DNA of 64,000 nt from Streptomyces sp. NBC_00094 (GCF_026343125.1 NZ_JAPEMB010000001.1:1798001-1862000); one strand, 5' to 3'; shown: positions 25,930 through 35,412, counted from the first letter of the stretch. The notes: generated by a model not told the origin, from the letters alone. Numbers and translations are program-made.

Positions 25930-27434
25930 GGGGTGGGGGCCTGCTTGTCGCCGGGACCACGTCCGACGCCGGCAAGAGCGTCGTGACGGCCGGCATCTGC
26001 CGCTGGCTGGTCCGCAAGGGCCTGAAGGTGGCGCCGTTCAAGGGGCAGAACATGTCCCTGAACTCCTTCGTGACCCGCGAGGGCGCCGAGATCGGGCGGG
26101 CCCAGGCCATGCAGGCGCAGGCCGCCCGGGTCGAGCCGACCGCGCTCATGAACCCGGTGCTACTCAAGCCGGGCAGCGACCGCTCCAGCCAGGTCGTCCT
26201 GATGGGCAAGCCGGTGGGCGAGCTCAGCGCCCGGGGCTACCACGGAGGGCGGCAGAAGGAACTCTTCGAGCCGGTGATGGCGTGCCTGGAGGAACTCCGG
26301 GGCATGTACGACGCCGTGATCTGCGAGGGGGCGGGCAGTCCGGCCGAGATCAACCTGCGGCGCACGGACATCGTGAACATGGGCATCGCACGGGCCGCGC
26401 GGCTGCCCGTCGTGGTGGTCGGGGACATCGACCGGGGCGGGGTCTTCGCGCAGTTCTTCGGGACGACGGCGCTGCTCGCGCCGGAGGACCAGGAGCTGAT
26501 CGCGGGCTACCTCGTGAACAAGTTCCGGGGTGACGTGACCCTCCTGGAGCCCGGGCTCGACATGCTGCACGGGCTGACCGGGCGCCGGACCTACGGTGTC
26601 CTGCCGTACGCGCACGGGCTCGGCATCGACGAGGAGGACGGGCTCCGGGTCTCGCTGCGCGGCACCGTGCGCGAGTCCGTCGTCGCGCCGCCGGTCGGCG
26701 CGGACGTGCTGCGGGTCGCCGTCTGCGCCGTACCGCTCATGTCGAACTTCACGGACGTGGACGCGCTGGCCGCCGAGCCGGGCGTCGTCGTCCGGTTCGT
26801 GGACCGGCCGGAGGAGCTCGTCGACGCGGACCTCGTCGTCGTGCCGGGCACCCGGGGGACGGTGAAGGCCCTCGCGTGGCTGCGGGAGCGGGGGCTCGCG
26901 GACGAGCTCGCGCGGCGCGCGGCCGAGGGGCGGCCGGTGCTCGGGATCTGCGGCGGCTTCCAGGTGCTCGGTGAGCACATCGAGGACGACGTCGAGTCGA
27001 AGGCGGGAGCCGTCGCCGGGCTCGGGCTGCTGCCCGTACGGGTGCGGTTCGCGCCCGAGAAGACCCTCGCCCGGCCGGTCGGCGAGGCGCTCGGGGAACG
27101 GGTCGAGGGGTACGAGATCCACCACGGCGTCGCCTCGGTGGACGGTGGAGAGCCGTTCCTGGACGGCTGCCGGGTCGGCTCCGTGTGGGGCACGCACTGG
27201 CACGGCTCGCTGGAGAGCGACGGGTTCCGCCGGGCGTTCCTGCGGGAGGTCGCGGCGGCGGCGGGGCGGCGGTTCGTGCCGGCCCCGGACACGTCGTTCG
27301 GCACGCTGCGGGAAGAGCAGCTGGACCGGCTCGGCGATCTGATCGAGGAGCACGCGGACACGGACGCGCTGCTGCGGCTGATCGAGGAGGGGGCCCCGGC
27401 GGGGCTGCCGTTCGTGCCGCCGGGTGCGCCGTGA
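25926..27434 (+). CDS. cobQ: Cobyric acid synthase CobQ/CbiP
   Basis: 502 residues. Amidates side chains b, d, e and g of adenosylcobyrinate diamide with glutamine and ATP. The N-terminal P-loop ATPase-like domain has [14 protein letters not shown] and [12 protein letters not shown], plus [13 protein letters not shown] and [10 protein letters not shown]. The C-terminal class I-like glutaminase has [12 protein letters not shown] (nucleophile Cys) and [10 protein letters not shown] (His). It is coupled to cobD by ATGA overlap. The following 91 bases contain only a short coupled frame before the chelatase gene. Confidence 0.95.
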   Translation: MRGGGLLVAGTTSDAGKSVVTAGICRWLVRKGLKVAPFKGQNMSLNSFVTREGAEIGRAQAMQAQAARVEPTALMNPVLLKPGSDRSSQVVLMGKPVGELSARGYHGGRQKELFEPVMACLEELRGMYDAVICEGAGSPAEINLRRTDIVNMGIARAARLPVVVVGDIDRGGVFAQFFGTTALLAPEDQELIAGYLVNKFRGDVTLLEPGLDMLHGLTGRRTYGVLPYAHGLGIDEEDGLRVSLRGTVRESVVAPPVGADVLRVAVCAVPLMSNFTDVDALAAEPGVVVRFVDRPEELVDADLVVVPGTRGTVKALAWLRERGLADELARRAAEGRPVLGICGGFQVLGEHIEDDVESKAGAVAGLGLLPVRVRFAPEKTLARPVGEALGERVEGYEIHHGVASVDGGEPFLDGCRVGSVWGTHWHGSLESDGFRRAFLREVAAAAGRRFVPAPDTSFGTLREEQLDRLGDLIEEHADTDALLRLIEEGAPAGLPFVPPGAP

Positions 27435-27529
27435 ACGCGCCCGTGGGTGGTTGCCCGCCGTCGGCGGCCTTCGGGCCGGTGGGCCTGATGCAGCAGCGAA
27501 TCAAACTTGAGGGAGTGACCAACCGATGA
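27431..27529 (+). CDS. Possible translationally coupled small ORF
   Basis: 32 codons. The GTG start overlaps the cobQ stop (GTGA) and the stop overlaps the chelatase start (ATGA), so ribosomes could pass through all three. The sequence has no recognisable domain, and its start is GC-rich while the end ([11 protein letters not shown]) is not. It occupies the place where cobN lies in related genomes, as I recall. It could be a real small gene, a coupling leader, or chance; codon use is only partly convincing. Confidence 0.3.
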   Translation: MNAPVGGCPPSAAFGPVGLMQQRIKLEGVTNR

Positions 27530-29598
27530 GCACCCGGTATCCGTTCACGGCCGTCGTCGGCATGGACGATCTGCGGCTCGCGCTGCTGCTGAACGCGGTC
27601 AGTCCGGCGGTGGGCGGTGTGCTCGTCCGGGGCGAGAAGGGGACCGCCAAGTCCACCGCCGTCCGCGCGCTCGCCGATCTGCTGCCGGTGGTACCGGTGG
27701 TGGCGGGCTGCCGCTTCAGCTGCGATCCGGTCTCGCCCGACCCCGGCTGCCCCGACGGTCCGCACGCCGCCGCCCCCGGGGCCGAACGGGCCGCGCGGAT
27801 GGTCGAGTTGCCCGTCGGCGCCTCCGAGGACCGGCTCGTCGGCGCGCTCGACATCGAGAAGGCGCTCGCCGAGGGCGTGAAGGCCTTCGAGCCGGGGCTC
27901 CTCGCGGCGGCCCATCGGGGCATCCTCTACGTCGACGAGGTCAACCTGCTGAGCGATCACCTGATCGACCACCTCCTCGACGCCGCCGCCATGGGCGCCT
28001 CCCACGTGGAGCGCGAGGGCGTCTCCGTACGGCACGCCGCCCGCTTCCTGCTCGTCGGGACCATGAACCCCGAAGAGGGCGAGCTGCGGCCCCAGTTGCT
28101 CGACCGGTTCGGGCTGACCGTCGAGGTCGCCGCCTCCCGCGTGCCCGAGCAGCGGGTCGAGGTCGTCCGACGGCGGCTCTCCTTCGAGGACGACCCGGCC
28201 GTGTTCGCCGCGCGCTGGGCGGACGAGGAGAGCGCACTGCGGGACCGGATCGTCGCGGCCCGCACCCTGCTGCCGAAGGTGACCCTCGGGGACGCCGCGC
28301 TGCTCCAGATCGCCGCGACCTGTGCCGCGTTCGAGGTCGACGGCATGCGCGCCGACATCGTCATGGCGCGGGCCGCGACCGCCCTCGCCGCCTGGGCCGG
28401 GCGGACGGAGGTCACCTCCGACGACGTGCGGCAGGCCGCGCTCCTGGCCCTCCCCCACCGGCGGCGGCGCAACCCCTTCGACGCGCCCGGCCTCGACGAG
28501 GACAAGCTCGACGAGACCCTGGAGCAGTTCAAGGGCGAGGAGCCGCGGACCGACCCCGACGAGGACCCCGAGCCGGACGGTCCGGGCGACGGCGGTCCCG
28601 GCGGTGGTGGTCCCGGCGGTGGCGGCGGCATTCCGCCGCAGGGCGAGGGTCCGGCCCCCGAGACCGACGGTGTCCCGGAGGAGACCCCCGCCGAGGCGCC
28701 CGCACCCGCCGAGGCCCCGGCCCCGGCTCCCCAGGGCTCCGGCGCCGGTGAGCGTGGCGCCGTCAAGGCCGCCGAGCCCTTCCGTACGAAGATGCTGAGC
28801 GTGCCCGGGCTGGGCGAGGGCGCCGCCGGGCGCCGTTCCCGGGCCCGTACCGAGCACGGCCGCACCACCGGATCCACCCGGCCCCGGGGCGCGCTCACCA
28901 AGCTGCACCTCGCGGCGACCGTGCAGGCCGCCGCCCCGCACCAGCGGGCGCGCGGGCGGACCGGCCCCGGGCTCGTCGTCCGGCGGGACGACCTGCGGCA
29001 GGCCACCCGTGAGGGGCGCGAGGGGAACCTGGTGCTCTTCGCCGTGGACGCCTCCGGCTCGATGGCGGCCCGGCAGCGCATGAGCGCCGTGAAGGGCGCC
29101 GTCCTCTCGCTGCTCCTCGACGCCTACCAGCGGCGCGACAAGGTCGGCCTGATCACCTTCCGGGGCCGGGCCGCCGAGCTCGCGCTGCCGCCGACCTCGT
29201 CCGTGGACGCGGCCGCCGCCCGGTTGGAGAAGCTGCCGACCGGTGGCCGTACGCCGCTGTCGGCCGGGCTGCTCAAGGCCCATGACGTCCTGCGGATCGA
29301 GCGACTGCGGGACCCCTCGCGCCGTCCGCTGCTCGTCGTCGTGACCGACGGACGGGCGACCGGCGGCGGCGCCGACCCGGTGGCGCTGGCCGCCCGCGCG
29401 GCGCGGCTGCACGCCGCCGACGGCACGGCGAGCGTGGTCGTGGACTGCGAGACCGGTCCGGTGCGGCTCGGCCTCGCCGGGAGCCTCGCACGCGAACTCG
29501 GCGGCACCGCCGTCACCCTCGACGAGCTGCGCGCAGACTCGATCGCCGGCCTCGTCAGGGACGTACAGGCAGATCAGACAACCAGGAGGGCCGCTTAA
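27526..29598 (+). CDS. Putative cobaltochelatase, fused ChlI/ChlD-type subunit
   Basis: 690 residues. The N-terminal AAA+ part (to about residue 330) resembles ChlI/BchI: Walker A GEKGTAKST, Walker B GILYVDEVNLL, sensor region GTMNPEEGELRPQLLDRFG. A Pro/Gly/Glu-rich linker of about 110 residues follows. The C-terminal von Willebrand A domain has the MIDAS motif DASGSMAA and later VVTDGRATGG, as in ChlD/CobT. Such fusions power metal insertion together with a large porphyrin-binding subunit (CobN or ChlH). The large subunit is not in this operon. The start overlaps the small ORF, and cobO overlaps its stop. Confidence 0.88.
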   Translation: MSTRYPFTAVVGMDDLRLALLLNAVSPAVGGVLVRGEKGTAKSTAVRALADLLPVVPVVAGCRFSCDPVSPDPGCPDGPHAAAPGAERAARMVELPVGASEDRLVGALDIEKALAEGVKAFEPGLLAAAHRGILYVDEVNLLSDHLIDHLLDAAAMGASHVEREGVSVRHAARFLLVGTMNPEEGELRPQLLDRFGLTVEVAASRVPEQRVEVVRRRLSFEDDPAVFAARWADEESALRDRIVAARTLLPKVTLGDAALLQIAATCAAFEVDGMRADIVMARAATALAAWAGRTEVTSDDVRQAALLALPHRRRRNPFDAPGLDEDKLDETLEQFKGEEPRTDPDEDPEPDGPGDGGPGGGGPGGGGGIPPQGEGPAPETDGVPEETPAEAPAPAEAPAPAPQGSGAGERGAVKAAEPFRTKMLSVPGLGEGAAGRRSRARTEHGRTTGSTRPRGALTKLHLAATVQAAAPHQRARGRTGPGLVVRRDDLRQATREGREGNLVLFAVDASGSMAARQRMSAVKGAVLSLLLDAYQRRDKVGLITFRGRAAELALPPTSSVDAAAARLEKLPTGGRTPLSAGLLKAHDVLRIERLRDPSRRPLLVVVTDGRATGGGADPVALAARAARLHAADGTASVVVDCETGPVRLGLAGSLARELGGTAVTLDELRADSIAGLVRDVQADQTTRRAA

Positions 29599-30206
29599 TG
29601 CCGCAGGGACAGCCGACCGTCGTGCCCGACGACGGACTCACCACGCGTCAGCGCCGCAACCGGGCACTGGTGATGGTGCACACGGGCGTCGGCAAGGGGA
29701 AGTCGACCGCCGCCTTCGGCATGGCGCTGCGCGCCTGGAACCAGGGCTGGCCGATCGGGGTGTTCCAGTTCGTCAAGTCCGCCAAGTGGAGGGTCGGCGA
29801 GGAGAACGCCCTCAAGGCGCTCGGCGAGACCGGCAAGGGCGGCACGGTCACCTGGAACAAGATGGGCGAGGGCTGGTCCTGGATCCAGCGCGAGGTCGCC
29901 GAGGGCGAGCAGTCGCACGAGGAGAAGGCCCGTGAGGGCTGGGAGCAGGTCAAGCGCGACCTCGCCGAGGAGAAGTACACGTTCTACGTCCTCGACGAGT
30001 TCGCCTACCTGCTGCACTGGGGCTGGATCGACACCAAGGAGGTCGTCGAGGTCCTCCGCGACCGTCCCGGCCACCAGCACGTCGTCATCACCGGGCGCAA
30101 CGCGCCGCAGGAGCTGGTCGACTTCGCCGATCTCGTCACCGACATGTCCAAGGTCAAGCACCCGATGGACGCCGGTCAGAAGGGCCAGCGGGGCATCGAG
30201 TGGTAG
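29598..30206 (+). CDS. cobO: Cob(I)yrinic acid a,c-diamide adenosyltransferase CobO
   Basis: 202 residues, the usual length. Transfers the 5'-deoxyadenosyl group of ATP to the corrinoid cobalt. The P-loop MVHTGVGKGKSTAAFGMALRA is diagnostic, followed by FQFVKSAKWRVGEE, and later VLDEFAYLLHWGWID (Walker B-like) and VVITGRNAPQELVDFADLVTDM. The start overlaps the last base of the chelatase stop region, and the stop overlaps the cobB GTG by several bases. Cytosolic. Confidence 0.95.
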   Translation: MPQGQPTVVPDDGLTTRQRRNRALVMVHTGVGKGKSTAAFGMALRAWNQGWPIGVFQFVKSAKWRVGEENALKALGETGKGGTVTWNKMGEGWSWIQREVAEGEQSHEEKAREGWEQVKRDLAEEKYTFYVLDEFAYLLHWGWIDTKEVVEVLRDRPGHQHVVITGRNAPQELVDFADLVTDMSKVKHPMDAGQKGQRGIEW

Positions 30207-31606
30207 CACGTCTCGTCATCGCCGCGCCCTCCTCGGGCGCGGGAAAGACCACGGTCGCGACCGGCCTGATGGCCGCGTTCGCCGGCCGTGGTCTGGCCGT
30301 CTCCCCGCACAAGGTCGGCCCCGACTACATCGACCCGGGCTACCACGCGCTCGCGACCGGCCGGCCGGGCCGCAACCTCGACGCGTACATGTGCGGTACG
30401 GGGCTGATCGCGCCGCTCTTCGCGCACGGGTCGCGCGGCTGCGACCTGGCCGTGGTCGAGGGGGTCATGGGCCTGTACGACGGGGCCGCCGACCAGGGGG
30501 AGCTGGCGTCCACCGCGCAGGTGTCGAAGCTGCTCAAGGCGCCGGTGGTGCTCGTCGTGGACGCGTCGTCGCAGTCGCGGTCGGTGGCGGCGCTGGTGCA
30601 CGGGTTCGCGTCGTGGGATCCGGAGGTGCGGATCGGGGGCGTGATCCTCAACAAGGTCGCCACGGATCGGCACGAGCATCTGCTGCGGGAAGCCCTTGGG
30701 GAGTCGGGGGTGCCGGTGCTGGGTGTGCTGCGGCGGGCGCCTGCCGTCGCCACGCCTTCTCGGCACCTGGGCCTGGTACCTGTTGCCGAGCGGCAGGCCG
30801 CGGCGGTGGAGGCGGTGGCCGCGCAGGCGGAGCAGGTGCGCCAGGGATGCGACCTGGAGGCCCTTCTGGCGTTGGCCCGCAGCGCGCCTGAGCTGCACGC
30901 CGAGGCCTGGGCGCCTGAGCTTGCGGGGCGGGTGTCCGCCGGTGGGTGGGCTGTGCCCACCCGTTCCGCCCTTGCGGAACGTATGCCCACAGCCAGGCCG
31001 GTGGTCGCACTCGCAGGCGGGGCCGCGTTCACCTTCTCGTATGCCGAGCACGCCGAGCTGCTCACCGCTGCCGGGGCCGAGGTCGTGACCTTCGATCCGC
31101 TGCGGGACGAGAGCCTTCCCGAGGGGACCTCCGGGCTCGTCATAGGGGGCGGGTTCCCCGAGATGTACGGTTCCGAGCTGTCCGCCAACGAGCCGCTGCG
31201 CAAGGCCGTCGCCGAGCTCGCGGCGACCGGGGCGCCGATCGCCGCCGAGTGTGCCGGGCTGCTGTACCTGTCGCGGTCCCTCGACGGGACGCCCATGTGC
31301 GGTGTGCTCGACGCGGACGCGCGGATGTCGGAGCGGCTCACGCTCGGGTACCGGGACGCCGTCGCCGTGAGCGACAGCGTGCTGGCGCCGGCCGGGGCGC
31401 GGATGCGGGGGCACGAGTTCCACCGGACCGTGATCGAGCCGGGCGCCGGGGCCACCGCCGCCTGGGGGCTGCGGCAGCCCGAGCGGCGCGTCGAGGGCTT
31501 CGTCCAGCAGGGGGTGCACGCCAGTTACGTGCACACGCACTGGGCGGGTGCTCCCGAGGTGGCCGCACGGTTCGTCGAGCGTTGCGCGGGCGGTCCGGTC
31601 GCGTGA
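30200..31606 (+). CDS. cobB: Cobyrinate a,c-diamide synthase CobB/CbiA
   Basis: 468 residues. Amidates the a and c carboxylates of (hydrogeno)cobyrinate using glutamine and ATP. N-terminal P-loop APSSGAGKTTVATGLM, HKVGPDYIDPGYH and VVEGVMGLYDG. The C-terminal glutaminase-like domain has VIGGGFPEMY, ECAGLLYLS (nucleophile Cys) and VHTHWAG (His). GTG start at 30200 inside the end of cobO. Last gene of the riboswitch operon on this strand; its stop is 2 bases from the stop of the convergent ZIP gene, leaving no room for a separate terminator. Confidence 0.95.
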   Translation: MVARLVIAAPSSGAGKTTVATGLMAAFAGRGLAVSPHKVGPDYIDPGYHALATGRPGRNLDAYMCGTGLIAPLFAHGSRGCDLAVVEGVMGLYDGAADQGELASTAQVSKLLKAPVVLVVDASSQSRSVAALVHGFASWDPEVRIGGVILNKVATDRHEHLLREALGESGVPVLGVLRRAPAVATPSRHLGLVPVAERQAAAVEAVAAQAEQVRQGCDLEALLALARSAPELHAEAWAPELAGRVSAGGWAVPTRSALAERMPTARPVVALAGGAAFTFSYAEHAELLTAAGAEVVTFDPLRDESLPEGTSGLVIGGGFPEMYGSELSANEPLRKAVAELAATGAPIAAECAGLLYLSRSLDGTPMCGVLDADARMSERLTLGYRDAVAVSDSVLAPAGARMRGHEFHRTVIEPGAGATAAWGLRQPERRVEGFVQQGVHASYVHTHWAGAPEVAARFVERCAGGPVA

Positions 31607-31608
31607 GA

Positions 31609-32337
31609 TCAACCGCCGGAGACGCCCACCACGAGCCAGATGAAGGCCACGCCCGCGACCGTGCACAGCAGGGTCGAGCGGGCGGGGTGTTCGTGGTGGG
31701 CCTCGGGCAGGATCTCGGCGGCGGCGAGGTAGAGCAGGGCACCGCCGAAGAAGCCGAGATAGCTGCCGAGCAGTTCCTCCGGAAGGGTGAACAGCAGGGT
31801 GGAGGCGGCGCCGAGGATCGGGGCGACGGCGTCGGCGACGAGCATGCCGATGGCCTTGCGGCGGGCGTTCCCGTAGAGGCTCGTGATCGTGTACGTGTTG
31901 AAGCCGTCGGCGAAGTCGTGGGTGATGACGGCGAGGGCGACGGTGGCGCCCATGCCGCCGCCGACCTGGAAGGCCGCGCCGAGGGCGATGCCGTCCATGA
32001 GACTGTGCAGGACCATCGCGGCGGCGGCGGTGAGGCCGACCTGCGGGACCCGCTCGTCGGACCCGACCCCGTGTGCCGCCTGACGGACGGCGAGGAGGCG
32101 CTCCACCACATGGGCGAAGAGGAAGCCTCCGACGAAGAGCAGCAGCGCCTCGGGGACACCGAAGACCTCCTCCCCCGCGGCCTCCAGGGCCTCCGGCAGG
32201 AGGTCGAGTCCGACGACGCCGAGCATGAGTCCGCCGGCGAGGCCGAGGACGAGGTGGCGGCGGTCGGTGACGCGTTGCGCGACCCAGCCGCCGAAGAGCG
32301 TCATCAGGAACGCGCCGAGCGCGACGACTACAGCCAT
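31609..32337 (-). CDS. ZIP family metal transporter
   Basis: 242 residues with about seven to eight hydrophobic helices. The metal-site helices have the ZIP motifs HSLMDGIALGAAF (about residue 110) and HDFADGFNTYTI (about 139), and further His/Glu in AAEILPEAHHEH. ZIP proteins import Zn2+, Fe2+, Mn2+ or Co2+. Its position between cobB and the CobE-CobC gene raises the possibility that it supplies cobalt, but no B12 riboswitch precedes it on this strand. Its start is only 21 bp from the divergent GTG. A possible -10 (TAGCAA) is close to the ATG, suggesting a leaderless message. Confidence 0.88.
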   Translation of the reverse strand: MAVVVALGAFLMTLFGGWVAQRVTDRRHLVLGLAGGLMLGVVGLDLLPEALEAAGEEVFGVPEALLLFVGGFLFAHVVERLLAVRQAAHGVGSDERVPQVGLTAAAAMVLHSLMDGIALGAAFQVGGGMGATVALAVITHDFADGFNTYTITSLYGNARRKAIGMLVADAVAPILGAASTLLFTLPEELLGSYLGFFGGALLYLAAAEILPEAHHEHPARSTLLCTVAGVAFIWLVVGVSGG

Positions 32338-32358
32338 GCGCCTTTGCTATCGGATGGG

Positions 32359-33909
32359 GTGGTGTGCGCGCACCTCGGCGTCGGGGCCCGGCCGGGTGCC
32401 GGGACGGACGAAGTGCTCGCGCTCGTCGACGCGGTGCTGCGGGAGGCGGGGTTGACGCGGGCGTCCGTGCGCTCGCTCGGGACGCTGGACGCGCGGGTCA
32501 CGAGATCGGGGGTCGCGGACGCGGCCGGGGAGTTGGGGGTCCCGGTGCGCGGGTTCCCGGCCGGGGAGCTGGCCGCCGTCTCCGTACCGAACCCCTCGGC
32601 GTCGCCGCTGGTCGCGACGGGGACGGCGTCGGTGGCGGAGGCCGCGGCGCTGCTCACGGCGGGGGCGGGGGCCGTACTGCTCGTGCCGAAGCGGAAATCC
32701 CGGCGCGTAACGTGCGCGGTTGCCACATGCGTCACGGTTTGTCCGGACGAACGTGCCCCAGGCGTACGGTTGTTGCCCCTGCCTCACGGGTACATCGCTG
32801 GCGAGCCTGGCTCACCCCCCACCATCCCCACCCCCCACACGACGGCGGCCATGGACACGCACACACCCACCGACGCCCACGACCTGCGCCACCACGGTGA
32901 CGCCGAGGTCCGGGACGAGAAGTTGATCGATCTCGCGGTCAACGTCCGGACGAACACGCCTCCGGACTGGCTGCGCAGACGGATCGCCGATTCGCTGACC
33001 GGCCTCGCGGCCTATCCCGACGGCCGTGCCGCACGGGCCGCGGTCGCCGTGCGGCACGATCTGCCGCCGGGCCGGGTGCTGCTCACCGCCGGCGCCGCCG
33101 AGGCCTTCGTGCTGATCGCGCGAGCGCTGCCGGCGCGCCGGCCGGTGGTGGTGCACCCGCAGTTCACCGAGCCGGAGGCGGCGCTGCGCGACGCCGGGCA
33201 CGAGGTGGGCCGGGTGCTGCTGCGCGAGGAGGACGGCTTCCGGCTGGATCCGGCGGCGGTCCCCGAGGACGCGGACCTGGTGGTGATCGGGAACCCCACG
33301 AACCCGACCTCCGTCCTGCATCCCGCCGCCTCGATCGCCGCCCTGGCCCGCCCCGGACGGACGCTGGTGGTGGACGAGGCGTTCATGGACGCGGTGCCGG
33401 GCGAGCGGGAGTCGCTGGCCGGGCGGACCGACGTGCCGGGGCTCGTGGTGCTGCGCAGCCTCACCAAGACCTGGGGACTCGCGGGCCTGCGGATCGGGTA
33501 CGCGCTGGCCGAGCCGGAGACGATCGCCGCCCTTGAGCGGGCGCAGCCGCTGTGGCCGGTGTCGACGCCGGCGCTGGTGGCGGCGGAGGCCTGTATGACG
33601 CGGGCGGCGCTCGCGGAGGCCGAGCACGCGGCGCACCGGATCGGGGTGGAGCGGGCGCATCTGCTCGCCGGTCTGGCGGAGTTCGACGAGGTGCGGACGG
33701 TGGACGGTGCGGAGGCCCCCTTCGTCCTGATCCGGATCGAGGGGGCGGACGCGATACGGGACCGGCTGCGGCTGCTCGGCTTCGCGGCCCGCAGGGGGGA
33801 CACGTTCCCTGGGCTCGACCGGAACTGGCTGCGGCTCGCGGTCCGGGACCGGATGACGACGAACCGTTTCCTCCAGGCCTTGGACCAGGCGCTCCTGCTG
33901 GGCGGCTGA
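32359..33909 (+). CDS. cobC: CobE/CbiG-C domain fused to PLP-dependent CobC (Rv2231c-type)
   Basis: 516 residues in one uninterrupted frame from GTG 32359 (or 32362). Residues 1-118 match the CbiG C-terminal/CobE domain (HLGVGARPGAG, SVAEAAALLTAGAGAVLLVPKRKS). Residues ~165-516 are an aminotransferase I/II-fold enzyme of the CobC type, predicted to make or handle the aminopropanol arm: AYPDGRAARAA, NPTNPTSVLHP, VDEAFMD, and the PLP lysine in LRSLTKTWGLAGLRIGYAL. The ~45-residue joint (residues ~119-164) is Cys- and Pro-rich, has no domain pattern and reads like former intergenic DNA. CobC alone could start at ATG 32851. Both activities belong to B12 synthesis. Confidence 0.8.
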   Translation: MVCAHLGVGARPGAGTDEVLALVDAVLREAGLTRASVRSLGTLDARVTRSGVADAAGELGVPVRGFPAGELAAVSVPNPSASPLVATGTASVAEAAALLTAGAGAVLLVPKRKSRRVTCAVATCVTVCPDERAPGVRLLPLPHGYIAGEPGSPPTIPTPHTTAAMDTHTPTDAHDLRHHGDAEVRDEKLIDLAVNVRTNTPPDWLRRRIADSLTGLAAYPDGRAARAAVAVRHDLPPGRVLLTAGAAEAFVLIARALPARRPVVVHPQFTEPEAALRDAGHEVGRVLLREEDGFRLDPAAVPEDADLVVIGNPTNPTSVLHPAASIAALARPGRTLVVDEAFMDAVPGERESLAGRTDVPGLVVLRSLTKTWGLAGLRIGYALAEPETIAALERAQPLWPVSTPALVAAEACMTRAALAEAEHAAHRIGVERAHLLAGLAEFDEVRTVDGAEAPFVLIRIEGADAIRDRLRLLGFAARRGDTFPGLDRNWLRLAVRDRMTTNRFLQALDQALLLGG

Positions 33910-33924
33910 GAACCCGTACGGGAA

Positions 33925-33971
33925 GGGGTGCGGGGAGGGCGACGTCGTCACCGTCGCCCTCCCCGCACCCC
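33925..33971 (+). terminator. Strong hairpin terminator after cobC
   Basis: GGGGTGCGGGGAGGGCGAC pairs perfectly with its complement across a 9-base loop and is followed by TGCTTTCCC. It ends the cobE-cobC transcript. Confidence 0.85.
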
Positions 33972-34067
33972 TGCTTTCCCTACGTGCCCTGCGTTTCCCG
34001 TCTCCCCTCGTGCCTTCCTTGCATCCCCTGCTCTTCCGGCACCCCCCGGCGCCTCCCCCTCGGGCCG

Positions 34068-35093
34068 TCAGCCGCGCGAGCGGGCACGCGAGCGGGTGAA
34101 CGCCAGCGCACCGCCGCCCGCGACCAGGAGGGCGAGCGCGCCCGCCGCGATGTACGTGGTGGCGGAGCTGCCGCCGGTCTCGGCGAGGTTCTCGGTGGGG
34201 GTGATGCCGCCGTTGTTCGTCTTCACCCCGCCGTCGCTGCTCGGAGCCGGGGTGGAGGGCTGCTGCGAGGGCTGCTCGGACGGCCGCTCGGAGGGCTCCC
34301 GCGTGGGCTGCTCCGTGGGCGCCTCGGTCGGCGTCTCCGTGGGCTTCTCGGTGGGCTTCTCGGTGGGGGCCACGCCCTCGGGCGTCTCGCAGGTCGCCTC
34401 GGCGAGCGTGACCGTGCCGTTGACCTCGGCCACGCCGAGCTTCAGCGGGTCGACCTCCACCTTGAGTTCGAGGGCGGTCGCCGCCGCGGTGCGGGAGGTC
34501 GTGGACGTACGGGAGAGGTCCAGGGTCACCTTGCCGATGCCCGGCACGCTCACCTGGGTCCGGCCGCCGGTGGACAGGGTGGTCTTCTTGCCGAAGACGG
34601 TCACGTGCCCGAGGACGTTGGACTCGGCGACCGGCTCCTTCCCCGCCTCGCACAGCGCCTTGGACGTGACCTTCTCGACCTCGATGAGGGAGAGCAGCGG
34701 AATGCCGGGGACGTGGACCTGCGCCTTGACGAGGTTCACGTACCCCTCGGCCTTCGTCTCGTCCACGGTGGCCTTCGAGGTGGCGACCTCGGCGGCGAGG
34801 ATGTCGATCGGCTGACCGCCCTCGGCCCCCTGCACCTTCACGGTGAGCGCGGTCTCGCTCTCGGTCTCCGGCGCCTTGACCTCGTTGAGGGAGGTGCGCA
34901 CGGGCACGTTCACCGTCTTGCCCAGGAGGGAGACGTCGAGGCCCGCCCGCAGGACGACGGCGGTGGCACGCCCTTCGCCGCCCGTGGCGTGCGCCGCCGG
35001 GGCCGCGAGGAGCACGGGGCCGACGGCCAGGGCGGCGACGGTCGCGGCGGCGGCGGTACGGCGTACGGGCGTGCGGAAGGTGTTGCTGTTCAA
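34068..35093 (-). CDS. LAETG-motif sortase-dependent surface protein
   Basis: 341 residues from a TTG at 35091-35093 (product beginning LNSNTFRTPVRR). Signal peptide with AAAATVAALAVGPVLLAAPAAHA, cleaved near residue 37. The exported domain of about 200 residues is beta-rich and ends with TLAEATCETPEG. A Pro/Thr/Glu wall-spanning stretch follows (PTEKPTEKPTETPTEAPTEQ and similar). The C-terminus is a sorting signal: NLAETG, a hydrophobic helix and RSRARSRG. LAxTG is typical of class E sortase substrates in Streptomyces, so the protein is probably covalently attached to peptidoglycan. Resembles S. coelicolor SCO1860 as I recall. Start codon uncertain. Confidence 0.88.
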   Translation of the reverse strand: MNSNTFRTPVRRTAAAATVAALAVGPVLLAAPAAHATGGEGRATAVVLRAGLDVSLLGKTVNVPVRTSLNEVKAPETESETALTVKVQGAEGGQPIDILAAEVATSKATVDETKAEGYVNLVKAQVHVPGIPLLSLIEVEKVTSKALCEAGKEPVAESNVLGHVTVFGKKTTLSTGGRTQVSVPGIGKVTLDLSRTSTTSRTAAATALELKVEVDPLKLGVAEVNGTVTLAEATCETPEGVAPTEKPTEKPTETPTEAPTEQPTREPSERPSEQPSQQPSTPAPSSDGGVKTNNGGITPTENLAETGGSSATTYIAAGALALLVAGGGALAFTRSRARSRG

Positions 35094-35412
35094 GATGGTG
35101 GAACCCCCACAAGAGACATGGCGTCGCCGGCCGCTCACCACGGGGACGGTGGGTCGGCGCGGCCTCGGCGACTTGAGACACCGGAATCTTTACGCACGGA
35201 GAGTGAACCGACAGTCGCCTGACGTGAGTTCACCCCAAAGGGGGGTTTCCGTGTTCATATTCGATTTTTCTCGACACAACCGTTCCCGCACGCCCCGCGT
35301 CTTTCGTACGAGCGGACGCATCCGGGCGCGTACGGGGGCGCGCGGGGAAGGGTGACAACGACCCGCCACGGCTCCGGGTAACGGATCGTCAACCCGGCGC
35401 CCCGGCGCGCGA
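35094..35412. other. Long upstream region of the LAETG gene
   Basis: 319 bp without a gene between the LAETG start and the end of the siderophore-interacting gene. It includes an AT-richer island around 35250-35285 and the dyad CCCC-AAA-GGGG near 35234. This is more upstream sequence than most genes here have and suggests complex developmental control. No known regulator box was recognised. Confidence 0.4.

Noticed and set aside
30946..32358. Extension of the CobE-CobC frame upstream to 30946
   Set aside because: It would overlap cobB and ZIP in a shadow frame; homology begins only at about 32359.
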